Assembly (NCBI GenBank): GCA_963082875.1 | Contig: OY720102.1 | Location: 14,792,990-14,856,989 of the forward strand | Direction of reading: 5' to 3' | Source: Corella eumyota | Lineage: Eukaryota; Chordata; Ascidiacea; Phlebobranchia; Corellidae | DNA length: 64,000 bases | Shown here: in pieces, positions 38,144 to 51,689 of the stretch | Layout of the letters: every line of letters begins with the position of its first letter | Numbering within the stretch: position 1 is the stretch's first letter | Notes under the pieces: generated by a model | What the model saw: the letters and a program-made list of their open reading frames with translations, nothing else | What the model was told of the DNA's origin: nothing | The model's database searches: none | Translations under genes and position numbers: made by a program

Positions 38144-41100
38144 AATTTATCCTCAATGTGGAAAGGTCAACTTCACGACATAAACATAGAGTAACATCAT
38201 TTACTCCGACCCAGTCTCAAGTTGCCTTCAACAGTTTGAGATATTATAGATTTTAATTGCCCGATAATTATGCTGCTAAATTTTTTTTTAGAAATTAAAG
38301 AGAATTTTTCATTGAGTAAAAAAGAGTTAATAGAAAATGTGCTATTGTTAGTAAAATGGTGGTTTTGGGCATATAGTTTTTGGTAAAATGTCAGTAACTC
38401 CATTTTCTATGCAAACCTAAAATCTCTTAAAACTTTTTTTTTATTTATTTTGCTTTTTAATTATTTAAATTTTTAATTAACTTTTATAAAACTCTTTTTA
38501 TTTTATGGTTTAGAATCCAGATATTATCTGCAAGTGTTTTCTTTTACTCAGTAATGACTTTTACCACTGGATTTGCCGACACTTATTGGTTGTTAGCTTT
38601 GCTGAGAGTTGGCTTCGGGGCAGGGTGAGTTTAAAGTTTGTTTCAGTAAAAAAAAATTTTTCAAAAAAAAAAAAAATTTTTTGTACCAGTTAATATTTTT
38701 AACTTAATTTGTGGGTGAAGCATGGTGTAGTGGTAAGAGCACTTGGCATCACTACATGAGGTCCTGTGTTCAATTCCCACTGCTCTTATGCTATAGGGTC
38801 TTAACAAACCTTAATAATATCATATTTTTTTGTTTTGTATGTATAATAAATTCTCTTAAAAACCTAAAACTTTTTTCTCAGAGATCGGCCTGTACTCCTC
38901 TTACCTCAAGTTTGGTGGCCGACATTTTCTCACAGAAAGTTTGAGCTTTTGCGATGAGTTTTTTCAACTTTGGGATTTATTTTGGATATGGTTTGGCATT
39001 TGCTGTTGGAAATTATGTGACTGACGCCAACATTCTTGGAATGGTGAAAATATTTTTGACCGGCAGTGCGGTGTAGTAGTCAGAACACTTGGCTTTACTA
39101 CATGAGGACCTGGGTTCGATTCCCACTTCTCTTATAACGTAGTAGCCTACCCTTTTTTTGAACAATTTATTTTTAGGTTTTTCTATCAAATCAACCTCTA
39201 AAAAAACAAAATTAATTTAAATTAATTTTTAACCAATTTTTTCTTAGAGCTGGCGTTGGTGTTACTTTATAGCTGGAGCTCCAGGCATAATTATGGCGAT
39301 TATTTTATATTTCTCTGTCAAAGAACCAGAACGTAAAATTATAGAACAAGCTGAAGAGAATAACAAATATGAGACAGGCTTTGGTATTTAATACTTTTGA
39401 TAAAATGTTTAATAAATGAACCCGTTTTCTGTAATTCTTTATCCTCGAGGTGAGAAGGTCGATCTCATGACCTAAACATAGAGTTGACTTTGGCAGTTTG
39501 GGATATTATTCAATATATTTGTCCGATAATTAATCTGCTGATTAAGTGTTGGCTCAGCAGGTGTTCACACCGTTTATAACACCTTACTTAAGGGTGCTAC
39601 AGCATGAGAGCAGTGGGGATTGAACTCACGACCTTATGTGTGGTGTAGCAACTGTTCTTACCACTACACCATCCTGCCATTTTCATTATAAAAATTGTAT
39701 TTTTTAAGTCTGTCGTAAAATTTCTCTTTATTTTGGAGAAATGTTTAAAAGTTATTTGGCCTATTTTGCAAACTATATTTTTAACTAAGCTATTTATAAA
39801 CCTGGCTATAAATTTTATTGTTTAGAAAAGCAGTCGGTGTTGAAATCAATTTTGACAGCTTTCAAATTATTTATCAAATCTCCAACTATCTTATTGTTAC
39901 TGGTTGGGGCTTCATTCAGACATTCTGGTGAGTTTTTATATTTATGAATAAAATCCTTAGTCGGTGCTTCAACATGCCGGTACTGGGAATCAAGCTTCAA
40001 ACCTCACCCTACATACTGTAGTGGTGGGATCACTTGGCTTTACTACATGAGGTCTTTGGTTCGATCCCTTCTGCTCTTAAACTACCACAGGCAACGCGAG
40101 ACTGGGTCGGGGTAACAAATATTCATCTATGTTCAGGTCATGAAGTCGACCTTCCCACATCGAGGATAACAAAATCTAAATCAAATTTTAATATTTTCAG
40201 CAAGTTTTTGTTGGTCTTACAACAGTCAGTTATATTTTGATCAATATTACCCCGGCACAGAGGTGGGGTTGTGGATGAGTTTAACTTCCATCGTTGGTGG
40301 AACGATTGGGATAATCACTGGTGGAATTTTGTCTGATTTACTCGCTTCTAAATACGGTAATCTTTATTTTGATCATATTATTAAAAATCGATTTTATTGA
40401 ATGGACATTTTTCTAAAATAGTTTTCGAAAATGGCATTATCTGAAAATTTTAACATAAATTGAAGGTTGGCAGCATGGTGTAGTGGTCAAAACCCTTGTC
40501 TTTACTACATAAGTTTTGCCAACTTGAGACTGGGTCGGGGTAACTGACGTTACTATATGTTTAGGTTGTGCATTCGACCTTCCCACATCGAGAATAAATA
40601 AGTACAAAAAACAGTTTTATTTTCAGAGAAGGGATAGGGTATAAGGGGGTTAATATAAATGTCCCATTATGTGTAAATTGGCAGTATTATTAATATAACA
40701 CAAATTTTGTAGATATTTTTTAAGAGTAACAACAGTTACCCCGACCCAGTTTCGATGACTTTATTGTAATCAAATTTTATTTAAAACACAGCGGAAATGT
40801 GGTTCGGAGTTTTGTTCACTGTTTTGGTTGAGTTCTTTCCTGCCCAGTCACGCGCGACAGCGATCGCTATGTTTATTTTTGTGATCAATAATATCGGAGG
40901 GAATGCCCCTCTTATAGTACCACCTATGATCAAAGTTTTAGGTTTCAGGGAAGCACTGTACATCGTTTACCCAGGATTTTACTTGGCTAGTAAGTTTTTT
41001 TTTCTGATAATTGTTTATCCTCGATGTGGGAAGGTCAACTTTATGACCTAAACATGGAGGTATATTTGTTACCCTGACCCAGTCTCGAGTTGCCTGTGCC

Positions 41101-41250
41101 AGTTTGGGATATTATAGATTATAATTGCCCGATAATTATGCTACTGATTAAGTGCTGGCTTAGCAGAAGTTTATAGCACCTTACTCAAAAACGCTACAGC
41201 TTGAGAGCAGTTGGAATCGAACCCACGACCTCATGCAGCAAAGCCAAGTT
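38144..41250. mobile_element. SINE copies in B3 introns
   Basis: 38144-38275 (-), 38718-38800 (+), 39060-39145 (+), 39437-39685 (-), 40015-40170 (+), 40470-40600 (+, partial) and 41017-41250 (-), matching those of B1 and B2. Confidence 0.7.
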
Positions 41251-41899
41251 TTTTAAATAATATTTTATTGGTTTATATAGTTTGATTTTTAAACCTGGTT
41301 TAATTTATTTTTTTAGTTTTTACGAAAACTTTTTTCGAATTTCAGGTTCTTTTTTCTTTTTGTTGACTCAAATTTCTCTTCTGCGTGGTTCACCGCACAT
41401 GAGCATTAAAGCGAATAATTGTGAAGAAAGTGAAGCGATAGTTAATAAAACGAAACTTTAAATTGAAAATAAAATTTTTGAATTATGTTAAACTTTTATA
41501 AATTTAAAAAATTTTATCATGACAATATTTTAATTTTATTAAATATTTATTAGTGAAATTTTTTTTATAATTTTTTTGCCAAAATTTATTTAAAGTTATT
41601 TTTAATATTATACTAGTGAGTTATTTTAGTTCCTAAATTATTTGTTGCCATTCTTGCTGTTTTTATTTTCTAATTTATATCAACTAAACAGAAATTTAAA
41701 TAATGTTAATTTTACAGTTTTACTTTTAAGATTTTGTATTCCCTTACTTTATAATTACTCCATATTTTATGAGAAATTATTATTGTTTTATATTTCTGAA
41801 ATATATTTTGTTTTTGTTACTTCTTTTAAAATTTAAAACAACTATAAAATTGATTTCATCTATTTTTTCAGATTATTTTTCCAAAATGCAAATTATTAA

Positions 41900-42273
41900 T
41901 AGTGATGTGCCGATCAAAATGGTGATCGTAAATCGTCGATTTTTGAAGGTATTTGCGATCACCCGATCAAGGTCCAAAATCGGCAGATCGGTAATTACGT
42001 CACATTTAATTTTACGTCACAAATAAACACGCACATGCCTTAACCACATAGATTTCCATAAACTTTTACAGCGCTTTATTTCCGCGCTAGTAAAATTGTT
42101 TTTAGTTCTTGTAAATGATACTGAATATTACGGTTAAATATTTAAACGTGTGAATAAGTAGAAGTGTTTAACATACAGGGTCAATTTTTTTGTATTGAGT
42201 GACGATAAAGTTACCGATTGTTCGGTCAGATCGTGATCTGATCCGAAAAAAAACGGCGATCGGCACATTACTA
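41900..42273. mobile_element. hAT-type non-autonomous element, complete
   Basis: 374 bp, ends TAGTGATGTGCCGATC and GATCGGCACATTACTA, flanked on both sides by ATTATTAA (41892-41899 and 42274-42281), a perfect 8-bp target duplication. Interior contains TTACGTCAC motifs and no gene. Confidence 0.88.
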
Positions 42274-42389
42274 ATTATTAAAATACTGTAGAAAGTTTTT
42301 TTGTTTTTATGCAACTATGCTTTTACAATTATTAAAATATTTAAATGTTAAAGACATGATTTCTATAAATTGATTTTTGGTTGAAAAGG

Positions 42390-42495
42390 CTGGGTTTGAT
42401 TCCCACTGCTGGCATGTTGTAGCATTCGTGTAAGACCTGAGATTCTGGGTTTGATTCCCACTGCTGGCATTTTGTAGCATTCGTGTAAAGCCTTA
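42390..42495. repeat. SINE-like minisatellite, 2 copies
   Basis: Short form of the array at 475-1012, in the same place after the hAT element. Confidence 0.75.
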
Positions 42496-42699
42496 AAGTT
42501 AGTAAATAATTATAAACATGTAAACAACATGTTTATTATAATGACTTTAGTTCAAGGTCTTCAAAATGTTGCAATTCAGTGAACACAAATTTACTGAGAA
42601 TTGCGCAAATATTTTGCAGAACTTTTGTAATCACAGCTGATATCGACCTTATAAAAACATCAAGTTTTATAAAGAACTTCCTCATCAGGTTTTGCCTCA

Positions 42700-45126
42700 T
42701 ATTTAGTCAGGTTTTGCGTCATATTTAGCTGACACCACCATGTTGAAAATACTTAATCAGTTTAATGTAAACTACCAAGTTGTTTGGTATGGGATAAATT
42801 ACTGCTTTAAAATGTAATAAAATTAATTTGAAAATTTTGTTGTTTAAAAGTTGGTTTGGTTTTTAAATTTTTTACATTTTGTTGCTTTTAATTTTTGTTC
42901 GATGTCCTAGCAACAGGACAATTTTTTTAAATGTTTTTTTTTTGGTTTTTAATTAATTTAAAAAAGAATAATTATTGTTAATTATTAAACATTTGCCAGC
43001 GTGGTGTAGTGGTAAGAACACTTGCTGCACCACCATGATGTCGTGGGTTCAATCCCCACTGCTCTTATACTGTAGCGCCCTCGAGTAAAGTGCTATAAAC
43101 GGTATAAACTCCTGCTGAGTCAGCACTTAATCAGCAGCATAATTACCGGGCAATTATAATCTCTATATTATTCCAAACTGCTAAATGCAACTCGAGACTG
43201 GGTAACTGTAAGGCCTAAAAATTAGTAATTGGTTGTTAAATAATTATAAACATGTAAAACAAATAGTTATAGATATTTAATTGCTTTAATTTTATGAAAC
43301 TGTCATCTAATTTAATGGAAATTTGTTAGCAATATTCCCTTAAGTTTTACACAATTTTAAACCAAAGTTTCAAGTGATTGACATGTTTATTATATTGACT
43401 TTAGTTCAAGGTCTGCAAAATGTTGCAATTCAGTAAACACAAATTTACTGAGAATTTCGAAAACATTGCGCAAATATTTTGCAGAATTTTTGTAATCACA
43501 GATGATATTGACCTTATAAAAACATCAAGTTTTATAAAGAACTTCCTGTTATGCAGCCATCAATATTTTTCCTAGCTGATACCAACGAGTTTTATTTATC
43601 GATATTATAAATGATTAACCAAGTTCAACAACCTTATAGCATATTCGCTTACAATTTAAATAAATATTCGTCATCAGGTTTTGCGTCATATTTAGCTGAC
43701 ACCACCATGTTGAAAATACTAAGTTTAAAGTAAACTACCAAGTTGTTTGGTATGGGATAACTTACTGCTTTAAAATGTAATAAAATTAACTTAAAGTTTC
43801 GTTGTTTAAAAGTTGGTTTGGTTTTTAAATTTTTTACATTTTGTTGCTTTTAATTTTTGTTCGATGTCCTAGCAACAGGACAATTTTTTTAAATGTTTTT
43901 TTTTTGGTTTTTAATTAATTTAAAAAAGAATAATTATTGTTAATTATTAAACATTTGCCAGCGTGGTGTAGTGGTAAGAACACTTGCTGCACCACCATGA
44001 TGTCGTGGGTTCAATCCCCACTGCTCTTATACTGTAGCGCCCTCGAGTAAAGTGCTATAAACGGTATAAACTCCTGCTGAGTCAGCACTTAATCAGCAGC
44101 ATAATTACCGGGCAATTATAATCTCTATATTATTCCAAACTGCTAAATGCAACTCGAGACTGGGTAACTGTAAGGCCTAAAAATTAGTAATTGGTTGTTA
44201 AATAATTATAAACATGTAAAACAAATAGTTATAGATATTTAATTGCTTTAATTTTATGAAACTGTCATCTAATTTAATGGAAATTTGTTAGCAATATTCC
44301 CTTAAGTTTTACACAATTTTAAACCAAAGTTTCAAGTGATTGACATGTTTATTATATTGACTTTAGTTCAAGGTCTGCAAAATGTTGCAATTCAGTAAAC
44401 ACAAATTTACTGAGAATTTCGAAAACATTGCGCAAATATTTTGCAGAATTTTTGTAATCACAGATGATATTGACCTTATAAAAACATCAAGTTTTATAAA
44501 GAACTTCCTGTTATGCAGCCATCAATATTTGTCCTAGCTGATACCAACGAGTTTTATTTATCGATATTATAAATGATTAACCAAGTTCAACAACCTTATA
44601 GCATATTCGCTTACAATTTAAATAAATATTCGTCATCAGGTTTTGCGTCATATTTAGCTGACACCACCATGTTGAAAATACTAAGTTTAAAGTAAACTAC
44701 CAAGTTGTTTGGTATGGGATAACTTACTGCTTTAAAATGTAATAAAATTAACTTAAAATTTCGTTGTTTAAAAGTTGGTTTGGTTTTTAAATTTTTTACA
44801 TTTTGTTGCTTTTAATTTTTGTTCGATGTCCTAGCAACAGGACAATTTTTTAAATGTTTTTTTTTGGTTTTTAATTAATTTAAAAAAGAATAATTATTGT
44901 TAATTATTAAACATTTGCCAGCGTGGTGTAGTGGTAAGAACACTTGCTGCACCACCATGATGTCGTGGGTGCAATCCCCACTGCTCTTATACTGTAGCGC
45001 CCTCGAGTAAAATGCTATAAACGGTATAAACTCCTGCTGAGTCAGCACTTAATCAGCAGCATAATCACCGGGCAATTATAATCTACAATATCCTAAACTG
45101 CTAAATGCAACTCGAAACTGGGTAAC
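42700..45126. repeat. Tandem 961-bp duplication upstream of A3
   Basis: The landmark GCCAGCGTGGTGTAGTGGTA occurs at 42995, 43957 and 44917, spacing 962 and 960. Copies are nearly identical, each containing a SINE (about 42995-43205, 43957-44165, 44917-45165). Not present upstream of A1, A2 or A4. Confidence 0.9.
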
Positions 45127-45389
45127 TTTATGTTTAGTTCGCGCAATCGACCTTCCACATCGAGGATAAAGATATATTCAAAAAAAACTTGTGACTAAGT
45201 TCTTCTAAATTTAAAGATTGCCTTTTTCTACCTGTTTCAAACCAGCATTTATAAACGAGTGTTCTTTTGCTGGGATCGCATTTTGATTGCTAGGCTAAAG
45301 TGTTTAAGGTATATATAGAATAACTTTACGAAAAAATACCAGAATTTATAAACAAAACTTATTTTTAAACAGTGGGGCTCAGGGTCGTA

Positions 45390-45710
45390 CAAGATGATGC
45401 CTTATGATATCACGTATTTTGCGAAATAGGCCGTATTTCTAAACAATATTTGAAGAAAAAGCATTAATTTATCATTTTTTACACTGGAGAATGTGCATAA
45501 ATATGTTATTAGTTATTGCCCGTGTTAATGTATATCAATTTATATATTAAAACACAAAGAATGAAACGTTTAAAGAGTTGCCAGAAGATTTGTCCTGCAA
45601 AAAACGGCGGGGAGTCGGCAATGAAATTCCCATGAATAAAGTCAGCGTAAGACCATATTTTACCGATATTTAAAATAAAAATTTTGCATAAAGTACAGTA
45701 TATATAAAAG
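45390..45710 (+). mobile_element. Fragment of the 747-bp element
   Basis: Only the end part matching 2800-3109 remains. Confidence 0.55.
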
Positions 45711-45825
45711 TTTTTATTGGTTGTTACGTTAATGACATATGTTAGTTTTTAGAATATTATTTTTTTTTGAAGATTTTTGTTTCAAAAACCTTTTTATAAA
45801 CGGATTAAAGACGGGTGCCTCTGGC

Positions 45826-46055
45826 CTGCAAAATTTTACGACTAATAGCTTTCGGCCTGCAAAATTTTACGACTAATAGCTTTCGGCCTGCAAAATTTTA
45901 CGACTAATAGCTTTCGGTCTGCAAAATTTTACGACTAATAGCTTTCGGCCTGCAAAATTTTACGACTAATAGCTTTCGGCCTGCAAAATTTTACGACTAA
46001 TAGCTTTCGGCCTGCAAAATTTTACGACTAATAGCTTTCGGTCTGCAAAATTTTT
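45826..46055. repeat. 31-bp tandem repeat, 7 copies plus a partial
   Basis: Same unit as 3233-3330, expanded; the variant CGGTCTG copy occurs in the middle and at the end, suggesting that a block of units was duplicated. Confidence 0.87.
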
Positions 46056-46249
46056 TATTAAACTACGGGGAGCCTGCAGCGTTAAGCCCGCGTATACTTT
46101 TAACGCAAGAACATATTTTACCGATATTTAAAATAAAATTTGGCGAAAAGTATAATAGGTAAAAAAGTTTTACCCGGTTGTTAAGATAAATATATATGTT
46201 AATTTTTTAAATATTTCTTTTTTTAAAGATTTTTATCTCGAAAACGTAA

Positions 46250-46455
46250 TTTTAAAACTCGTTGCATGCCACAATAGCTCGTTACTTTGTCTCCTCCCAA
46301 TTTCTTTGCAAGGCTTGCAGTACAAATACTTGTATCTGAACCGTCATCTAGAAAAGGGTTTTCACAAAATTACTTTGATTGTTGCCCCACACTTTAACTG
46401 GCACAATCTTGAAACCTTTCACATTTTTAACGCTGTTATGGGAAACCTCGTTGCA
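46250..46455 (-). mobile_element. BEL/Pao retroelement fossil (protease part)
   Basis: Same broken fragment as 3560-3765. Confidence 0.65.
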
Positions 46456-46487
46456 TGGCACAATAGCTGACTCGCTTTGCGGCTCCG

Positions 46488-46685
46488 GTAGCGAGCTTTG
46501 TCGTCACTTTAGTAGATTATGACATCACAATTTAACTATAGCGTGCTTTGTCGTCACTTTAGTAGATTATGACATCACAATTTAACTATAGCGTGCTTTG
46601 TCGTCACTTTAGTAGATTATGACATCACAATTTAACTATAGCGGGCTTTGTCGTCACTTTAGTAGATTATGACATCACAATTAAA
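46488..46685. repeat. 50-bp TGACATCA repeat, 4 copies
   Basis: Same unit as 3790-3995, nearly identical copies. Confidence 0.8.
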
Positions 46686-46915
46686 TTACCGTTTCAAAAG
46701 ATATTTGAATGCGTTACTAGATAAAATTGTTTAAGTTTACAAATATTAACGTTGTTTGGTTATTAAGTTAATTGAGAATTATCATAAGTAGATAACGTAA
46801 AGCTTCTGACTGTAAGTCTATATATTAGAGAAAAATGAGGCGACTTTACATTTCCATTCAAACAGTCAGAGACTAACACTCAAACAGTTTAAGTTACTGC
46901 CGCTTCAAATCTTAA
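46686..46915 (+). promoter_or_regulatory. Segment upstream of A3 shared only with A4; TATA-like motif
   Basis: Contains GTCTATATATTAGAGAAAAA then CATTCAAACAGTCAGAGACT. The counterpart at 60200-60420 reads GTCTATATATACGAGAAAAA. Absent upstream of A1 and A2. It could be a promoter or the remains of an inserted element; the role is inferred only from the TATA-like motif and position. Confidence 0.35.
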
Positions 46916-47057
46916 TAGATAACAATTCGAAAAAGTATTTTCTATCATTGTTACGTCATAGTGTTTCAATTATTTGCGATAAATATTAATAACAAAATTA
47001 TAACTAGCTTGTTAAATGAGTTTAGAATAAAACAATTGTAACTTAAAACTTGCCGAA

Positions 47058-50000
47058 ATGAGTTTGAAAATATTTATGTTTTTGTGCTTCTGGTTATGCT
47101 TAGCTGCATCCCATAACAACCAAGTTTGTTTTAGTGCATGTCCCACTGCATCTGCTCATGAACCTTCTGAAACTAAACAAGGTAGACCAGGAAAGCTTGG
47201 CCCAGCTGGGGAGAAAGGTGAAAAAGGTTTTAGGGGTGAAATTGGGGCAATTGGGGGTCCTGGTGCCAGGGGTGAGCAAGGTTTCAGGGGTGAAATTGGC
47301 CCCATAGGTCCTAAGGGTGAAATTGGGTCAGTTGGGGCTACTGGAGAATGTTCATGTCATGAAGAAATCGCTGCAATGTTTCAAAGATTTTTTCCTGATA
47401 AAGCAGGTATTTTGGTTACTTTACATTTGTTGAATAATGATAATATCATCGGCTTACTGGAAGAACCTCAAAACCAAAATAAAAACAATTTTAAGACAAT
47501 TAATTAACGTTTTAAACCTTGCAAGTATATTTTGTATGGTTTATTAACATTGTTCCTTATATAAACAAGTATACTTAATACAGTGGCATTTTTAAAGTGC
47601 TAAAACTTACCTGTAAAATTAATTTTATCATAGATATTTAGTTATTGTAGGGAATTGGGTTAAGGTGACAGAAAGGTCCAGTAATGTATTAAAATACTTA
47701 AATATATTCCTAGGTAAAACCTTATTCAAATACAATTCTGGTTAACATACTTTATTGGTAACAATATATATACAAAAATGGGGGCGATAATATTACAATA
47801 TTACATTACGCTAAATCATTTCTAAACTAACATCATTATCATATAAAATACACTAACTCCTTTCTCCACAATCACAATTATTAAAAATACAACACACTCA
47901 CAACTTCGCCTTCCACGTAAAGCGACACCTTAATCAAATGGTACATAATAGACACAAACTAAATTATTCTGCGATGCGAAAATAAATAATATACTGGGTT
48001 AAATAATACAAAACTACATTACATGGATGTACGTTTCACTGTCATTAAAATGGATGGTAATTCTATATCAAATTAATTAATTATCACAAGATTCAAGAAA
48101 AAATATATTCAGCAAAATCTGACGCATACATAGAAAAACTATGTCACTATTGATAATGTTTTTTAAAGGTTTTTACTATATAGTAAAAACTAAACAACAA
48201 CAGGAAATGTTATCGAGATATAACCTAAATCCAAAATTGGGGCGTTGATATGTACATAGATAGCGTCTATAAAATGTTTAACTATCTCAATATAATGACG
48301 AAATATATTTGGTTATTCTAATTACCTTAAGGGTAATTAGATATGTCCTTGAATAAAAGGGTATTTCTTAGTTTTCATACCCTTTTCTATAACCAATACA
48401 TATAAATATTGTTTCTCTGTAATTCTCTTATTGTTAATAAATTTGTACGGCTTTTAACCGCATAGGATGGCAGCGAGTTTGCACAGTTATTTGGGTTCAC
48501 AGAACGAAAGTTATTATTTTGCCTGAGAAGGGGTTCTTACGTATTCTTTTTTTGGGGACGCGGAATTTTTTATTTTTTAGGATTCCGCCTCTCCTTTGTT
48601 CACTTTCTTTCATTCTTCGGTTTCTTCATTTTCCGTTCTTTCATTCTCCGGTTCCTTCATTTTCCGGTTTCTTCATTTTCCGTTCCTTCATTCTCCGGTT
48701 CCTTTATTTTCCGGTTCCTTCATTTTTTGTTTTTTCATTCTCCGGTCCCTTCATTTTCCGTTCCTTCATTTTCCGGTTCCTTCATTCTCCGGTTCCTTTA
48801 TTTTCCGGTTCCTTCATTTTCTGTTTTTTCATTCTCCGGTCCCTTCATTTTCCGGTTCCTTCCTTTTCCGGTTCCTTCATTTTCCGGTTTCTTCATTTTC
48901 CGTTTCTTCATTCTCCGGTTCCTTTATTTTCCGGTTCCTTCATTTTCTGTTTTTTCATTCGCCGGTCCCTTCATTTTCCGTTCCTTCATTTTCCGGTTCC
49001 TTCATTTTCCGGTTTCTTCATTTTCCGGTTCCTTCATTTTCCTGTTTCTTCATTTTCCGTTCTTTCATTCTACGGTCCTTTCATTTTCCGTTCTTTCATT
49101 TTCCAGTTCCTTCATTTTCCGATTCCTTCATTTTAGAAAACCTTTGCTGCGTAACTGATAGCGATGCTAAGTGCTTTTCCTACATTATTATATTAACACC
49201 CGATATTTAGTTATTATTTTAGTTTTAATTTAACAACATTTGTATGTTAACAAAACTTTAACCACTCGATCTTTTTACTTAAAATACAAGGTTATTTAAA
49301 GTTTAAAAATCAAATGATAAATTAATAAAAAGATATTTTTAATTACAAACTAAATCATTTTTTAAATTCCGCTAAATTTATATTTGTTGTCAAATTTTGA
49401 GTTACGAGGTTCTAACAGTAAGCAGACAATATAACAATTTATAAACATTTTGTAATATTTAATTTTACAATTTAAATATAAATCATGCTAACTTATAAGA
49501 TTAATCCTAAATAAACCTAAATATTTATAGTTAGTGTATGTGGACTTGGGTTAAAAGATAGAAGAATAACGCATAGTGACATCACAGCTAGTTCTTCTCA
49601 TAGCAACTACTTATTACCACATACAGCAAGGTTGGATGCTCATACCTATGGTTGGAGGCCTAAACAAGGTGAGTTGTTGGAATTATTTTCTATCTTATAA
49701 TAAAGTTTCACAACTTTTGTAATTAGTGGAAAATAAACATTAACATTGTTTTAATTAATAGCCAGGGTTGGGGAATGGATCCAAATTGACCTCAAGACAT
49801 CAACTCGAGTGACAGGAGTTGTGACACAAGGAGATTACCAACATTCTCATTGGGTCACCAGCTTTAAGATATCTTATGGGTCCAGTACATCAGATATGCA
49901 GTTCATCCAAAATAATGGAAATGATCTGGTAAGCTTAAATTTAAAACGACAATTTATTTTGTTTAACTTATTAAAGTTTAGAAACAGTTTTTAATTAATT

Positions 50001-51315
50001 GGTGTTAATTAATTTAAAAAGTTTATTTTATTAAAAATATTTCAATTAAAATCACCAAAACTTGTTTTTAAAAGTTGTGTGTTGTTTACAATCTAGATAA
50101 TAATAACCAAGCAAACCATTGTTTAAACAATCCCCATTCTAATTGTTTTGTGATGTCATAGCTTGTTACAAAACTTAATTATTCGTTGTTTTTAACAATA
50201 AAGGGTCTGCGACAGTTTTAAATTTTTTATTAATCTAAAAGAAAAGTTTTGTAATTTTAAAAATTGACATTGTAAAAATCCCGCGAACCGGTGTGAAAAT
50301 AATTATGTGGGTTTTTCTTATGTTTGTACTCGGTCTTCAGTCGTTGTTTGACTGAACAAACGTTTTTTTATTAAAACATGTCCAATATAGCAATATTGAT
50401 GTTTTTTTAAATTCTACCGGTTCTAAGGCTAAACTGGATCACAATTTTTTACCGATTTTGTATTTCAGTTTTTTTATTTTCCAATGCTGATTTTCTCTTA
50501 CATTTTCATCCCCAAATGGGGTTTACTACTTGTTGAAAGACGTTTTTATGTTTTTTTCAAGTAGTGAATAAGTTGTGAGTTTATAATTTAACGCAAGTTA
50601 TAATCTACTGTTTTCTTAAGGCCGAACGTAGCTACTTTGGTCCCAGCGTACGAAGTAGCTTTTAGTACTTAACTTACTTAAAAACAGCATTCTTTTTGGC
50701 CTTAGTGTTAATTAAAAACAGTTTTTTAAAGTGCAGGCTACATTTAATTTTGTGGTTGTGATTTATGTCCATAAAACTGTTTTTTGCAAGACATGGAACG
50801 TATTTATATCACGTTGCTATGGACGCTGTTCTAGCTCCCTAAAAACAGTGTCAACACGAATGCTTAAGCTTAAATTATGCACAACTTAAATATAAAGTCG
50901 ATAACTTAAATTTAAGCATCGTCGTAACAATTTTTTATTTAAAATAGCAAAAATCCGTAACTTTTGGGCAGGAAATAAGCCATTTAGATTGTAATCAGGG
51001 GCTGGCAAACACGTCACAATGCCCTTTATAAACATTTTAATTTTGCATGTTGCAGTCCCTTTAAGTTAAATGTAAAGCGATGAACAACGCGCGATTAAAA
51101 AAGTTATAAAATTTAAATAATTAATATCTTAAACCTGAATATTATTACGTTAAATATTATATTAAATCTTTTTAAAGGTCTTTGTTGGTAACGAAGATAG
51201 AAATGGTTACAAGTTCAACAACTTTCCTCAACCTATAAGTGCTCGCTATGTTCGATTGTATCCACAAACCTGGTATGCTAGTCCCAATCTTCGCATGGAG
51301 CTTTTATCTTGCTAG
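47058..51315 (+). CDS. A3: secreted collagen-discoidin protein, 263 aa, 4 exons
   Basis: Exons 47058-47406, 49531-49668, 49762-49928 and 51178-51315, phases as in A1. N-terminal half nearly equals A2: two-Cys linker and 18 Gly-X-Y triplets. The discoidin half differs: loops [18 protein letters not shown] and WYASPNLR, and the family Gly in LKDGRI is Arg (LKDRRI). The codon split by intron 2 is GCC (Ala), where A1 and A2 have TAC and A4 has AAC. AATAAA at 51526-51531. Upstream lie four 50-bp TGACATCA repeats and a 230-bp segment shared only with A4. The read-through frame past the exon 1 donor runs further than in the other copies because the stop they share is missing here. Confidence 0.84.
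48600..49135. repeat. Intron 1 minisatellite of A3
   Basis: Same 15-16-bp unit as in A1, about 33 copies. Confidence 0.9.
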
Positions 51316-51689
51316 TAATCACATATTTCTTTCGGTTAATTATTTTAATTCCTAGTTGTTAATTAAAATTCTTTAGTTATGTAATATATTAAAACTTGTA
51401 AACTAATTAATTGTATAATTTTGAACAAATAATCCGTGTTATTATATTTAAATCTTACAAAAAATAAAGTTCTGTAAATGTACTAAAATGTTAAGGTTGT
51501 AATAGTTGGGTTTATTAAATGTGTGAATAAACATAATGTAACAAAGTCTATAGTAGTAATATTTAAATTTCCTATTTTCAAGTGAACAGTTACTGCAATG
51601 TCAAATCGTAGGTCTAATATTTGGTAAAGACTGTAATCAAAGATAGTTAAAGTAAAGCAATGTGTAATAAATGCAAATTAGTTATTTCA

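Larger units (their letters stand above)
37330..41461 (+). pseudogene. B3: spinster-like MFS transporter copy, exon 8 lost
   Basis: Exons found at 37330-37550, 37965-38117, 38514-38624, 38882-39043, 39248-39383, 39826-39927, 40201-40356, 40792-40989 and 41346-41461. Exon 8 (123 bp in B1 and B2) is missing: intron sequence runs straight from about 40713 into the intron before exon 9. Exon 4 is 162 rather than 163 bases (AGATCGG for AGAGTCGG), a frameshift, and it also carries the TGA shared with B2. Exons 1-3 are open and intact in sequence. B3 follows B2 with no A gene between them, only a broken hAT element and an unclassified insertion. A 254-bp inverted-repeat element sits in the SINE upstream of its start. 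Confidence 0.82.
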
